Source: CAWBRT01 sp050015355
Lineage (GTDB): Bacteria > Acidobacteriota > Terriglobia > Terriglobales > Acidobacteriaceae
NCBI GenBank assembly: GCA_050015355.1
Contig: JBEKBO010000044.1
Location: 1 to 31,561 of the forward strand
Length of the DNA stretch: 31,561 nucleotides
Reading direction: 5' to 3'
Part shown: one piece after another, positions 22,098 to 29,849 of the stretch
Layout: each line of letters starts with the position of its first letter
How positions within the stretch are numbered: the first letter of the stretch is position 1
The notes under the pieces: model-generated
Told to the model about the DNA's origin: nothing
Databases searched by the model: none
What the model saw: only the letters and a program-made list of their open reading frames with translations
Made by a program: the position numbers and the translations under genes

Positions 22098-23591
22098 GGG
22101 GCGCGGCTGCCGGTCGGAAACCTCGGCCATGACCGCCAGCTTTTCCGCCAGTTGCGGCGTAAGAGCAGACTTTCGGTAGCGCCAATCCCAGTTTCCCTGC
22201 GAGCGGCTCGGAGTGTTCATGCGCCCCTCCGAACCGAGGCCGAGCACATCTTGCAGCGGTATGACGCAAAGGTTCGCGATTGAGTTCTGGGCTGTTCGCG
22301 CCATTGCCCAGTGAATGCCATCGCTGGCATCGCCGAGGTAAGCCAGGGCATCGCAGCGCTCCTGCCCGGCAATCGACTGCCACCAGCCCGCGGTGGTGTC
22401 GTTGTCGTGCGTCCCCGTGTACACGACCGTGTTGGCCTCGTAACGGTGCGGCAAATAGATATGCGCGCCGGGGTTGCCGAAGCCGAACTGGAGAACGCGC
22501 ATGCCGGGAATCTTGAGGCGCTCGCGCAGCGCATGAACGTCGGGGGTAATGAGCCCAAGGTCCTCGGCGATGAAGGGAAGATCCCCCAGCCTGGCGTGCA
22601 AAACCTGGAAGAACTCGTCTTGCGGCCCGTCGACCCAGCGCCCATGAACGGCCGTGGGCTCGGCAGCGGGGATTTCCCAGGACTGCACGAAACCGCGGAA
22701 GTGATCGAGCCGTATGATGTCGCAAAAACGCAGCGCCCAACTGACGCGCTGCACCCACCAGTCGTAGTTGCGCTGCCGCAGCACATCCCATCGATACGTG
22801 GGATTCCCCCAGCGCTGGCCGGTTTCGGAGAACGCATCCGGCGGCACACCGGCGACGACCTCGGGTTCGAGATCGGCATTGAGGCGGAAAAGATGCGGAT
22901 GCATCCAGACATCGGCGCTGTCATAGCTCACGAATATGGCGATGTCGCCGATGATGCGGATGCCGCTGGCGGCACAGCGCAGGCGCAGCGCACGCCACTG
23001 CTCAAAAAACGCAAACTGCAAGAAACGCCCAATGTCGAGTTCATCCCGCAACTCGTCGCGAAGCCGGGTCAACTCATCGGGCTCGCGCCGCGCGAGTTGG
23101 CGCGGCCAGCGGTTCCAGCTCTCCCCGTGAAAACGGCGGCGCAAGGCATCGAAAAGGACAAAATCTTCGAGCCACCAGGAGTTGTCGCGGCAAAAAGCGT
23201 CATAGGAGGAGCTGTCGTTTCCACCGGCGCTGAGCAGGAATTCGCGCGCGGCGCCCGCCAGCAGTGGCAACTTCGCTTGCTCTACGCGCTCGAAGTCGAC
23301 CCGGTCCCCGGTATCGGCAAGCTGCGAGATTGCCTCGCGCGAAATCAATCCGCGTTCGGCGAGACGGTCGAGCGAGATCAGCAAAACGTTTCCGGCGAAG
23401 GCCGACGTGGAAGAATAGGGCGAGTTGCCGATCCCCGGCGGATTAAGCGGCAGAAGCTGCCAGAGCGACTGCCGGGCGGCGGCAAGGAAATCGACGAACT
23501 CGTAGGCAGCCGGACCCAGGTCGCCGATTCCACCGTGCGACGGAAATGAAGTCGGATGCAACAGAATTCCGGTAGCTCGCTCGTTCGGCAT
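22047..23591 (-). CDS. malQ: 4-alpha-glucanotransferase (amylomaltase)
   Basis: 514-residue GH77 disproportionating enzyme that moves alpha-1,4-glucan segments between maltodextrins. Visible: GILLHPTSFPSHGGIGDLG at the N-terminus, WQLLPLNPPGIGNSPYSSTS, IIGDIAIFVSYDSADVW, the nucleophile in DIIRLDHFRGF (D296), acid/base in FIAEDLGLITPDV (E343), and the transition-state Asp in YTGTHDNDTTAGWW (D396). All three carboxylates are present. The gene is convergent with treY and shares its last 51 bp. A long open frame on the opposite strand (22311-23549) is a shadow caused by high GC. Confidence 0.96.
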   Translation of the reverse strand: MPNERATGILLHPTSFPSHGGIGDLGPAAYEFVDFLAAARQSLWQLLPLNPPGIGNSPYSSTSAFAGNVLLISLDRLAERGLISREAISQLADTGDRVDFERVEQAKLPLLAGAAREFLLSAGGNDSSSYDAFCRDNSWWLEDFVLFDALRRRFHGESWNRWPRQLARREPDELTRLRDELRDELDIGRFLQFAFFEQWRALRLRCAASGIRIIGDIAIFVSYDSADVWMHPHLFRLNADLEPEVVAGVPPDAFSETGQRWGNPTYRWDVLRQRNYDWWVQRVSWALRFCDIIRLDHFRGFVQSWEIPAAEPTAVHGRWVDGPQDEFFQVLHARLGDLPFIAEDLGLITPDVHALRERLKIPGMRVLQFGFGNPGAHIYLPHRYEANTVVYTGTHDNDTTAGWWQSIAGQERCDALAYLGDASDGIHWAMARTAQNSIANLCVIPLQDVLGLGSEGRMNTPSRSQGNWDWRYRKSALTPQLAEKLAVMAEVSDRQPRPSAQQQGEGKASENFVA

Positions 23592-23703
23592 CAGCGTCTT
23601 TCAATCTATAGGAGCTTATTTCATAAACCGATGTCAGAGGAAACGGCGAATCTCCTCAGGGGCTAAAGCCCGCATTCTTGTTGGCTCTGGACGGCGCGGC
23701 TTC

Positions 23704-23743
23704 CACCCCACTACGCGCAAACACGGCGCGTAGTGGGGACCCC
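23704..23743. repeat. REP-like palindrome (CTACGCGC type)
   Basis: CCCCACTACGCGC (23706-23718) pairs perfectly with GCGCGTAGTGGGG (23726-23738), then ACCCC. It interrupts the element at 23612-23925 beside GGCT/GGCT sequences that may be a short target duplication. Confidence 0.88.
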
Positions 23744-23746
23744 GGC

Positions 23747-23904
23747 TAAACAGGCTGCAGAAAAACTGTTCTCCGAGGTGTCATCCTGAGCGCAGCGAAG
23801 GATCTGCTGTTTGCGCGTGCTAAAAATAAAGCAGATCCTTCGGTCGCGCAAAACCGGAGCGACCTCAGGATGACACTGCTACGAGTTTTTCAGCAGCCTG
23901 TAAA
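23747..23904. mobile_element. MITE-like element with TAAA target duplication
   Basis: Body 23751-23900. Termini: ACAGGCTGCAGAAAAACT (23750-23767) and AGTTTTTCAGCAGCCTGT (23884-23901), 17 of 18 when inverted. TAAA lies on both sides (23747-23750 and 23901-23904). Inside is a second inverted pair, GTGTCATCCTGAG (23778-23790) with CTCAGGATGACAC (23864-23876), and AAGGATCTGCT (23798-23808) with AGCAGATCCTT (23830-23840). The whole can fold as one long hairpin. No ORF. Confidence 0.85.
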
Positions 23905-23967
23905 GCCGCGCCCCTTCAAAGAACTAAAGCCGCGAGTTTCACTCCCCCTGCGCACCGATGAATCAGG

Positions 23968-25935
23968 CTACTCGCTAACGGTGGCCATCAAACGAGTGAA
24001 CTCTTTGTCATAAACCTTAATGATGCCTTTCTGCTCGCCCACCTTGCGCAGATTGGCGATGTAGAGCTCAAACATCTCCGATTGCTTTTGCTGGAGCAGT
24101 TGCTGGCGGATGTCGTCTTTTTGCTTGTCAAAGTCGGCCATGGACGGCTCCTGCTTCTCCAGCAGCATCATGACCAGCCCGCCCCGTGCGGTGTTGATCG
24201 CTCCCGAAATCTCACCCGGCTTCATGGTGAAAATCTGCGCTGCCGGCCCGGTGAACGCGCCGATCTCCGGCACCTGGCTCTGGGGCGTTACCAATTCGCT
24301 GGTGTGCAAAGCAGCGCCAAGTTCCTTGGCTGCGGCGCGAAGGTTGTGCTGGGCGCGAGCCCGGTCCGAGAGCTCCTGCGTTTTTTGCGAGAGCATCGCC
24401 TGAGCCCGATCCGTCTTGAACTGCTGCTCAACGCGATCCTTTACTTCCTCATAGGTCGGAGTCGAGGGAGGCTTCACGTCCGTGACCTGCAGGATCACGA
24501 AACCCTGCGGCGTGGCCACAGCGGCCGGCGGCGCCATCGCTTTGGCGGCAAACGCGGCATCCATAAAGCCCGGCGCATTGCCAATGCCGGGAAGCGGCTC
24601 GGAGCGAACGAAGTAACCCGTATTGACGACCTGCAGGCCATGATTCTTGGCGGCCTTTTCCATGCCGCCGGTGCGCGCGTCGGCTTCCACCGCATGTGAT
24701 AGCGTCTCGGCTGCTGCTTTGGCTTTTTCGCGCGCGACCACGGGCTCGATCTCCGGCTTGGCTTCAGCCAGGGTCTTCACGTGCGCTTCGGTCTTATCGT
24801 CGACATGAAGGATGTGGAAGCCGTAATCGGTCTGAATAATGCCGCTGGTCTGTCCTTTGGGCGTCGAGAAGGCGCTCTTTTCAAACTCGGGAACCGTGCG
24901 TCCGCGGGTAATGGGACCGAGAAATCCTCCGTTGGGGGCGCTCGCCGGGTCTTGCGAGTACTTCTTCGCCAGCGTTGCGAAATCGGCGCCCGCCTTGAGC
25001 TGTTTCAGAATGTCCTCGGCCTTGGCGCGCGCCTCGGCAACGGCCTTGGGGTCCACCTTGCCGTCCGGCCCGGCTGGCGGAGTACGAATCAGAAGATGAC
25101 GCACAGTCACCGACTCGGGAACCCGAAACTGGTCCTGATGAGCGTTGTAGTAGCTCTGCAAATCTTCCGCCGTGACCTTGGGCGGGCTCGGCAGCTTCGC
25201 CTGCTCGATCGGGATGTAAACCGCCTTGCGCTTTTCAGGAATGCTGTTAGCGTATTGCGCCTTCGACTTCTCGTAGAACGCCCGCAGTTCGGCATCGGTC
25301 GGCTTCAACTGTTTCGCCATGTCCCCCAGCGCGATCACGGCATAGTCAAATTTCACCTTGGTGTTGACTTGGCGGAAGCGCTGGGCCAACTGATCGCCAG
25401 AGACGCTTGCGCCTCCCTCGATAACATTGCGCAATTTGTTAATCGTGATTTGTCGCTTCAGCTTGTCTTCGAATTGCGGAATGGTCATATTGAAGTTGGT
25501 TGCGACAAACGCTTTGTATTGATCGGTGCCGACGAAATTGCCGTTCGGGAAAAGCTGCGGCGAAAGCCCGCCGTGTTGCAGTTCGTAGCGCAGTTCTTCG
25601 TCGCCGGTGCGGAGGCCCATGCGATTGGCTTCGTTGATCAAAAGGCCCTGCATCATCAGCGATTCAGCGGCCTGTTGCACAAGGTACGGGCGAAGCTGCG
25701 GAGGAGCTCCACGCGGGAACTGACTGCGGGCTATCTGGTTGGCCTGCTGATTGACGTCCTGAGCCGTAATCTGCTCGGACCCAACCTTGGCGATGAGGCC
25801 CTCATGGGTGATCCCGAACTCATTGAGAATGCCGCCGGGAACGAGGGTGACGACCATCATGATGCAGATGATGGCCAAAAAGCCGACCAGTAACACCTTC
25901 TGAATCGGGCCTTTGGTTTGCAGAAATCGAATCAT
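23968..25935 (-). CDS. Membrane-anchored peptidyl-prolyl isomerase/chaperone (PpiD/SurA-like)
   Basis: 655 residues. A short cytoplasmic N-terminus and one membrane helix (about 14-35, VLLVGFLAIICIMMVVTLVPGG) are followed by a SurA_N-type chaperone region (about 45-190, ITAQDVNQQANQIAR ... AAESLMMQGLLINEANRMG). A parvulin-type PPIase domain (about 270-385) shows VTVRHLLIR, GADFATLAKKYSQDP, GGFLGPITRGRTVPEFEKSAF and TDYGFHILHV. A C-terminal SurA-like region completes it. This is the architecture of E. coli PpiD, which assists folding of proteins leaving the Sec translocon on the periplasmic side. ATG 25935 fits the membrane helix; GGAG lies about 12 nt upstream. The gene appears monocistronic. 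Confidence 0.9.
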   Translation of the reverse strand: MIRFLQTKGPIQKVLLVGFLAIICIMMVVTLVPGGILNEFGITHEGLIAKVGSEQITAQDVNQQANQIARSQFPRGAPPQLRPYLVQQAAESLMMQGLLINEANRMGLRTGDEELRYELQHGGLSPQLFPNGNFVGTDQYKAFVATNFNMTIPQFEDKLKRQITINKLRNVIEGGASVSGDQLAQRFRQVNTKVKFDYAVIALGDMAKQLKPTDAELRAFYEKSKAQYANSIPEKRKAVYIPIEQAKLPSPPKVTAEDLQSYYNAHQDQFRVPESVTVRHLLIRTPPAGPDGKVDPKAVAEARAKAEDILKQLKAGADFATLAKKYSQDPASAPNGGFLGPITRGRTVPEFEKSAFSTPKGQTSGIIQTDYGFHILHVDDKTEAHVKTLAEAKPEIEPVVAREKAKAAAETLSHAVEADARTGGMEKAAKNHGLQVVNTGYFVRSEPLPGIGNAPGFMDAAFAAKAMAPPAAVATPQGFVILQVTDVKPPSTPTYEEVKDRVEQQFKTDRAQAMLSQKTQELSDRARAQHNLRAAAKELGAALHTSELVTPQSQVPEIGAFTGPAAQIFTMKPGEISGAINTARGGLVMMLLEKQEPSMADFDKQKDDIRQQLLQQKQSEMFELYIANLRKVGEQKGIIKVYDKEFTRLMATVSE

Positions 25936-26209
25936 TTTTTTCTAGAGCTCCGATATTCGACACGGAATAGATGATTATAAATGAGCGCCGCAGCCTCACT
26001 GGCCCGAGTGGCCCGAATTCGACACCGCCGGGCGGCTGTCACAGGGGCCGGCGGTTAGCCCGGTCTGTTGCAGGAGCCCGGATTGCGCCGAGCTGCACGA
26101 ATCTATCCACCCGCTGTTATGCCCCGATAAACCCGGTTTTTACGCTGATCAGCGAATGCAGGTTCCAAGGGGCCGAGGGTCCTGTGCTGTAATAAAAGAT
26201 TGGACCCCT

Positions 26210-27334
26210 ATGCCGATTAAGAATCGTGGGCTACGTAGAACAATGATCGCGGCGAATCGTCGCCTGCGCGAGTTGGCGATGATTGCCAAAGGACTGGTGT
26301 CGACCGACCATCCCGTGATGGCGCACATCATTCCCATGCGCCGCTGCAATCTCTCCTGCGCCTACTGCAACGAGTACGACAGCACATCCAAACCGGTGGC
26401 GCTAGCCATCATGCGAGAACGCGTCGACCACCTGGCGAGACTGGGCACCACGATTGTCACGATCAGCGGCGGTGAACCTATCCTCCATCCGGAACTGGAC
26501 GAGCTTATCGGCTACATCCGGTCAAAAGGAATGATCACCGGCCTGATCACCAACGGGTATCTGCTCACCGCCGAGCGCATCCAGCGGCTCAACCGTGCCG
26601 GGCTTGACCACATGCAGATCTCTATCGACAACGTCGTGCCGGACGAGGTGAGCAAGAAAAGCCTGAAGGTGCTCGACAAAAAGCTGCAACTGCTGGCCGA
26701 ACACGCCGACTTCCATGTAAACATCAACAGCGTGGTCGGCGGCGGCGTCCGCAATCCGCATGACGCCCTGGTGGTGGGACGGCGCGCGCGTCAACTGGGT
26801 TTCACTTCAACCATAGGCATCATTCACGACGGCGATGGCCAGTTGCGTCCGCTCTCGGCCAAAGAGCGTGGGGTCTTCCTGATAATGAAAGATGCGGACC
26901 GGCGGAATTATTCGCGCTTCAATTACTTTCAGGACAGGATCGCGCTAGGCTTGCCGAACCAGTGGCGATGCCGCGCCGGCGCCCGCTATCTTTACATCTG
27001 TGAAGATGGACTGGTGCACTACTGCTCGCAGCAGCGCGGTTACCCTGGCAAGGCATTGACGGAATACACGCTGGCTGATATCCGCCGCGAATTTTTGACG
27101 GAAAAAAGTTGCGCCCCACAGTGCACCGTCAGTTGCGTGCACCAGGTGGGCTACCTCGACTTCTGGCGTGCGCCGCAGCGGCCCGAGCGGGCTTGCCCGA
27201 GGGGCGTTGCCGCGGCCGAGCGAGTCCAGCGGAGCCACCTGCCTGGAAGTCCGATGCCACAGCCCACACGACGGCTGTCGGCGCGTCCAACGGCGGATTT
27301 GATACAAATCAACACGCCCCCGGCTGCCGACTGA
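26210..27334 (+). CDS. Radical SAM protein with SPASM-like C-terminal cysteines
   Basis: 374 residues. The CX3CX2C cluster motif RRCNLSCAYCNEYD (C46, C50, C53) binds the 4Fe-4S/SAM centre. ISGGEPILHPELDELI is the GGE SAM-binding motif, and NGYLLT and ISIDNVVPDE continue the partial TIM barrel. Later cysteines (WRCRAG, YICEDG, HYCSQ, SCAPQCTVSC) have the spacing of an auxiliary-cluster (SPASM/twitch) domain. Many such proteins modify peptides or act on lipids; no precursor peptide or partner gene is nearby, so the substrate is unknown. I chose ATG 26210 over 26156 because the earlier residues overlap a GC-rich leader; neither has a strong ribosome site. The Pro/Arg-rich last 50 residues look unstructured. 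Confidence 0.85.
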   Translation: MPIKNRGLRRTMIAANRRLRELAMIAKGLVSTDHPVMAHIIPMRRCNLSCAYCNEYDSTSKPVALAIMRERVDHLARLGTTIVTISGGEPILHPELDELIGYIRSKGMITGLITNGYLLTAERIQRLNRAGLDHMQISIDNVVPDEVSKKSLKVLDKKLQLLAEHADFHVNINSVVGGGVRNPHDALVVGRRARQLGFTSTIGIIHDGDGQLRPLSAKERGVFLIMKDADRRNYSRFNYFQDRIALGLPNQWRCRAGARYLYICEDGLVHYCSQQRGYPGKALTEYTLADIRREFLTEKSCAPQCTVSCVHQVGYLDFWRAPQRPERACPRGVAAAERVQRSHLPGSPMPQPTRRLSARPTADLIQINTPPAAD

Positions 27335-27488
27335 AATCCGGTGGTTGGGTTCGGGAGCGATCCTTCCCTTGTTGGCTTGCGGAATAAAGACTCGTTGGTT
27401 AGATTGCGAGTGAACTTCTGAGTCAAGCAGAAGCCGTAATTGGCTCCGCCATCCAACTTCGTTCCGAAGCAGGCGTTTCTGAAAATTA

Positions 27489-27537
27489 GGGCGCGTAGCT
27501 CAACTGGCAGAGCAGCTCACTCTTAATCCGAAAGAGC
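27489..27537 (+). pseudogene. Truncated tRNA-Lys remnant
   Basis: The first 26 nt (GGGCGCGTAGCTCAACTGGC then AGAGCA) are identical to the intact tRNA-Lys at 27755. Similarity continues through CTCTTAAT at the anticodon and then fades; the anticodon stem (GCTCA versus CCGAA) no longer pairs and no matching acceptor 3' strand follows. The 217 bp between remnant and intact gene contain no recognisable gene. Confidence 0.75.
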
Positions 27538-27754
27538 TACTTGGTACCGAGTCGCATCCATCGGTGAGGGATTGGACAGCCATGTTTCTCTGCTCCGACG
27601 TGGCTAGACAGAATGAATGCGCGTTCGTTAGAATCAGAACGGCAGAACAATGAAGACGGGAATGAGCGAACGGCTGCTGACAAGGGAACGCAAAAGCGAA
27701 AGGCCGCTACGATTTCCGCTACACATTCTCAAGCTGTCGCTGTAGGTCAATGAA

Positions 27755-27830
<76 letters not shown>

Positions 27831-27842
27831 CTTTTCAATCAC

Positions 27843-28967
27843 TTAGACCGGCTTCCGTGCCGTTCCCGTGCCATTAAGCGCAAGTTCTACTATCTTGCCG
27901 TGCGCTTCCGCCATATCTGCCGTCACCGCGTCCCCGTAAATGTTCACCGTGGTACGAATGTCGGCGTGGCGCATTAGCTTCTGCTGTACGCCCACCGGAG
28001 TGCCCACGGAACCAAGCCATGTGCGGAACGTGTGCCGAAGACAGTGAGTCCCGAGACCACCGATACCCGCCGCTTTTGCTGCTTTCTGATACACGCGCCA
28101 CACTTGGTCATAGGACCACGGAAGACGCCCGAGCTGGACCGGCGAAGCAAACATCCAATCACCCGGCGCGGAGAATTGGGCCGCTTGCTTCCACGTCTGG
28201 AGAGCAGTGAGAAGTTCACCGGCAATCACTAATTGCTTGCGTGACTCCGATGTCTTCACATCGTCCACTTGCTGACAGACAATGCCGCGCTCAACCAACA
28301 ACTTTCCGTTGAGCCAATCCACGTCTGACCACTTCAAACCAAGACACTCGCTGATGCGAAGTCCCAAGCAACAGCACAGCAAAGCTATCGTGCAAAATGG
28401 CTCCGCAAGATGCTGTGCGAATGCTTGGAACTCTTTAACCGTGAGACTCCGGGGCGTGCGAACCCGCTTGGATGCGCCCTTGATTCTCACTAGCTCCATT
28501 GGATTGCGCTGCTCTCTTGGAATGTCCCCGCTCCACGCGGCAAAGTCCCAAAGATTTCTGAGCATGCCTCTAATGTGCGTCTTGCTCTTCGGTGCGAGTG
28601 TGAGAGAACCAATCCACAGTTCCACAGGGCGCGGCTCCAAGTCTGTGATTGCGCACTCGCCCCACTTCGGGACGATGTAGTTGCTAATCCAGACCTCGTA
28701 AGACCGCTTTGTGTCTGTGCGTGTTGGCATTCTCTCTGCCCGGTAACGTTCAATTAGACTGCTCACGATTGGCGCGGATGGTTTGCTGGTATCCGTTCCG
28801 CATTCCAGCTCATTCCGCAATGGTTTTGCTGCGGACCACGCGGCTGTTTTGGTGGTAAACCGTCCAAGCATTTTTGATCGCCGCTTGCCGTTCTTCCACC
28901 AATAGAAGCGCCAAACTTTATCGCGCTTGTCCTGTACAACACTTCCCGTTTTTGCTCTGCTGCGCAT
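27843..28967 (-). CDS. int: Tyrosine-family site-specific integrase
   Basis: 374 residues. Arm-type N-domain (VWRFYWWKNGKRRSKML), SAM-like core-binding domain (about 65-165), catalytic domain from about 170. Catalytic residues visible: R204 (LGLRISECLGLKWSDVD), H308 and R311 (THCLRHTFRTWL), H334 (LMRHADIRTTVNIYGD) and nucleophile Y344. A Lys in the beta-hairpin (around KTSESRK) completes the set. It would catalyse integration into, and excision from, the tRNA-Lys 3' end. It is preceded by the excisionase-like gene with a 1-nt stop/start overlap (TAATG), so the two are co-translated. It appears intact. Confidence 0.95.
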   Translation of the reverse strand: MRSRAKTGSVVQDKRDKVWRFYWWKNGKRRSKMLGRFTTKTAAWSAAKPLRNELECGTDTSKPSAPIVSSLIERYRAERMPTRTDTKRSYEVWISNYIVPKWGECAITDLEPRPVELWIGSLTLAPKSKTHIRGMLRNLWDFAAWSGDIPREQRNPMELVRIKGASKRVRTPRSLTVKEFQAFAQHLAEPFCTIALLCCCLGLRISECLGLKWSDVDWLNGKLLVERGIVCQQVDDVKTSESRKQLVIAGELLTALQTWKQAAQFSAPGDWMFASPVQLGRLPWSYDQVWRVYQKAAKAAGIGGLGTHCLRHTFRTWLGSVGTPVGVQQKLMRHADIRTTVNIYGDAVTADMAEAHGKIVELALNGTGTARKPV

Positions 28968-29200
28968 TAAACCCTCCCCGGTTCGGCAGCAGATGGCACG
29001 TTCAACATAGCATTTAATTCAGATTTCAAAAATCTCCAAGTCACGCGCTTTGAGCCGGACAACGGATGCGCGGGGATGTGGCCTTCCTTCGCCCACTTCA
29101 GGATGGTGCGCGGCTTGACCCTCAAGTGTTCGGCGGCCTCATTTGCGGTGAGCCATAGAATTTCCACGGATTTGACCCCATTCCCGGTGCCTCCCCGCAC
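28967..29200 (-). CDS. MerR-type helix-turn-helix protein, likely excisionase/regulator
   Basis: 77 residues from GTG 29200. The core LTANEAAEHLRVKPRTILKW followed by AKEGHIPAHPLSG is the winged-helix HTH_17/excisionase-family signature, which binds DNA next to attachment sites. The remaining tail (WRFLKSELNAMLN) matches the usual end of the domain. The stop overlaps the integrase start. A shorter start at an internal GTG before EILWLTANEA is possible. It may act as a directionality factor or as an AlpA-like activator of int; which one cannot be told from sequence. Confidence 0.85.
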   Translation of the reverse strand: MRGGTGNGVKSVEILWLTANEAAEHLRVKPRTILKWAKEGHIPAHPLSGSKRVTWRFLKSELNAMLNVPSAAEPGRV

Positions 29201-29513
29201 CCGAATAAACAGCCTTCAAAATAACGACATCAGGACTTTGGAAACATCACAACCTTGCCCGTGCGCCGGGCGCGCCGGATGTGCCGGGCTTTGTCGGTTG
29301 GCCCGGCGCTAAGTTCTTGTCTTGCTTCACTTTACGGGGCATGTATTTAGGCTCCTAACTAGCTTTATTTGCAATAAATATGCAAAACGAAATGTATATT
29401 CATCTGTAAAAATTAATGAGCTACCGTGGGCGACGCTGGGGAGGTGTCCAAGATTCGACCCACCCCCACCCCCTAACACATTGACTACATTGGGCTCACG
29501 CCTAGCCAAAGGA

Positions 29514-29729
29514 CTACACGCTCTTAGGCGCAAGTGCCTCCGCAGCAACAACATCCGGCCACGGCCCAACATGCGCCTTGTCCTCTGCCGTCTTGTCCGC
29601 GTGGCACTTGCAGCACAGCCCTTGCAGATTGGACCGCAGATAGTAGCCCACGTATCTATCGCCGGGATATTGTCCGCTGGCCCGCGCCCACTACCGGCAC
29701 CGCGGCAAAACCTCATTTTTGTCCTCCAT
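29514..29729 (-). pseudogene. Remnant of a small HNH-like nuclease with an in-frame TAG
   Basis: From ATG 29729 one frame reads MEDKNEVLPRCR, then TAG (29691-29693), then about 58 open codons to TAG 29514. The latter part contains RYVGYYLRSNLQGLCCKCHA followed by DKTAEDKAH, which resembles the C-terminal zinc-knuckle/HNH end of small phage HNH endonucleases (LQxLCxxCHxxKT). Either the amber codon truncates it or a frameshift is present. The rest of the 649-bp stretch 29201-29849 shows no credible gene on either strand; overlapping ORFs there have low-complexity, shadow-like sequences. Confidence 0.45.
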
Positions 29730-29735
29730 TTGAGT

Positions 29736-29845
29736 TTTGCAACCCGTTGCAACCCACTTGCCGACACTTTTCTCTACACCGTCTATTACCCACTTTCATT
29801 TCTATTAAAAAAAAGGTCAGGGGAATGGGTTGCACGGGTTGCAAA
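29736..29845. repeat. TTGCAACCC iterons flanking an AT-rich core, possible origin
   Basis: TTTGCAACCCGTTGCAACCC (29736-29755) contains two direct copies of TTGCAACCC. An inverted near-copy, TGGGTTGCACGGGTTGCAAA, lies at 29826-29845. The 70 bp between is AT-rich with an A8 run. It sits just past the stop of the helicase gene. This fits a replication origin recognised by the element's helicase/initiator, though a transcription-related hairpin is an alternative. Confidence 0.5.
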
Positions 29846-29849
29846 CCGG

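Larger units (their letters stand above)
23612..23925. mobile_element. Copy of the 8443-8578 element, split by nested insertions
   Basis: In reverse orientation relative to 8443-8578. The left part, 23612-23702, runs GAGCTTATTTCATAAA ... CTCAGGGGCTAAAGCCCGC ... GGCGCGGCTT; the right part, 23902-23925, reads AAAGCCGCGCCCCTTCAAAG then AACTA. In the intact copy these are continuous. The 200 bp or so between them is a palindrome (23704-23743) plus a MITE (23747-23904). The far terminal repeat is lost. The gap between malQ and the PPIase gene (376 bp) is almost entirely this composite. Confidence 0.8.

Noticed and set aside
22311..23549. 412-codon ORF on the + strand opposite malQ
   Set aside because: It lies wholly antisense to a gene with all GH77 motifs and has no recognisable domain; long antisense frames are common in GC-rich coding DNA.
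24781..25893. 370-codon + strand ORF opposite the PPIase gene
   Set aside because: Antisense shadow; the PPIase frame has clear domain order and a membrane anchor.
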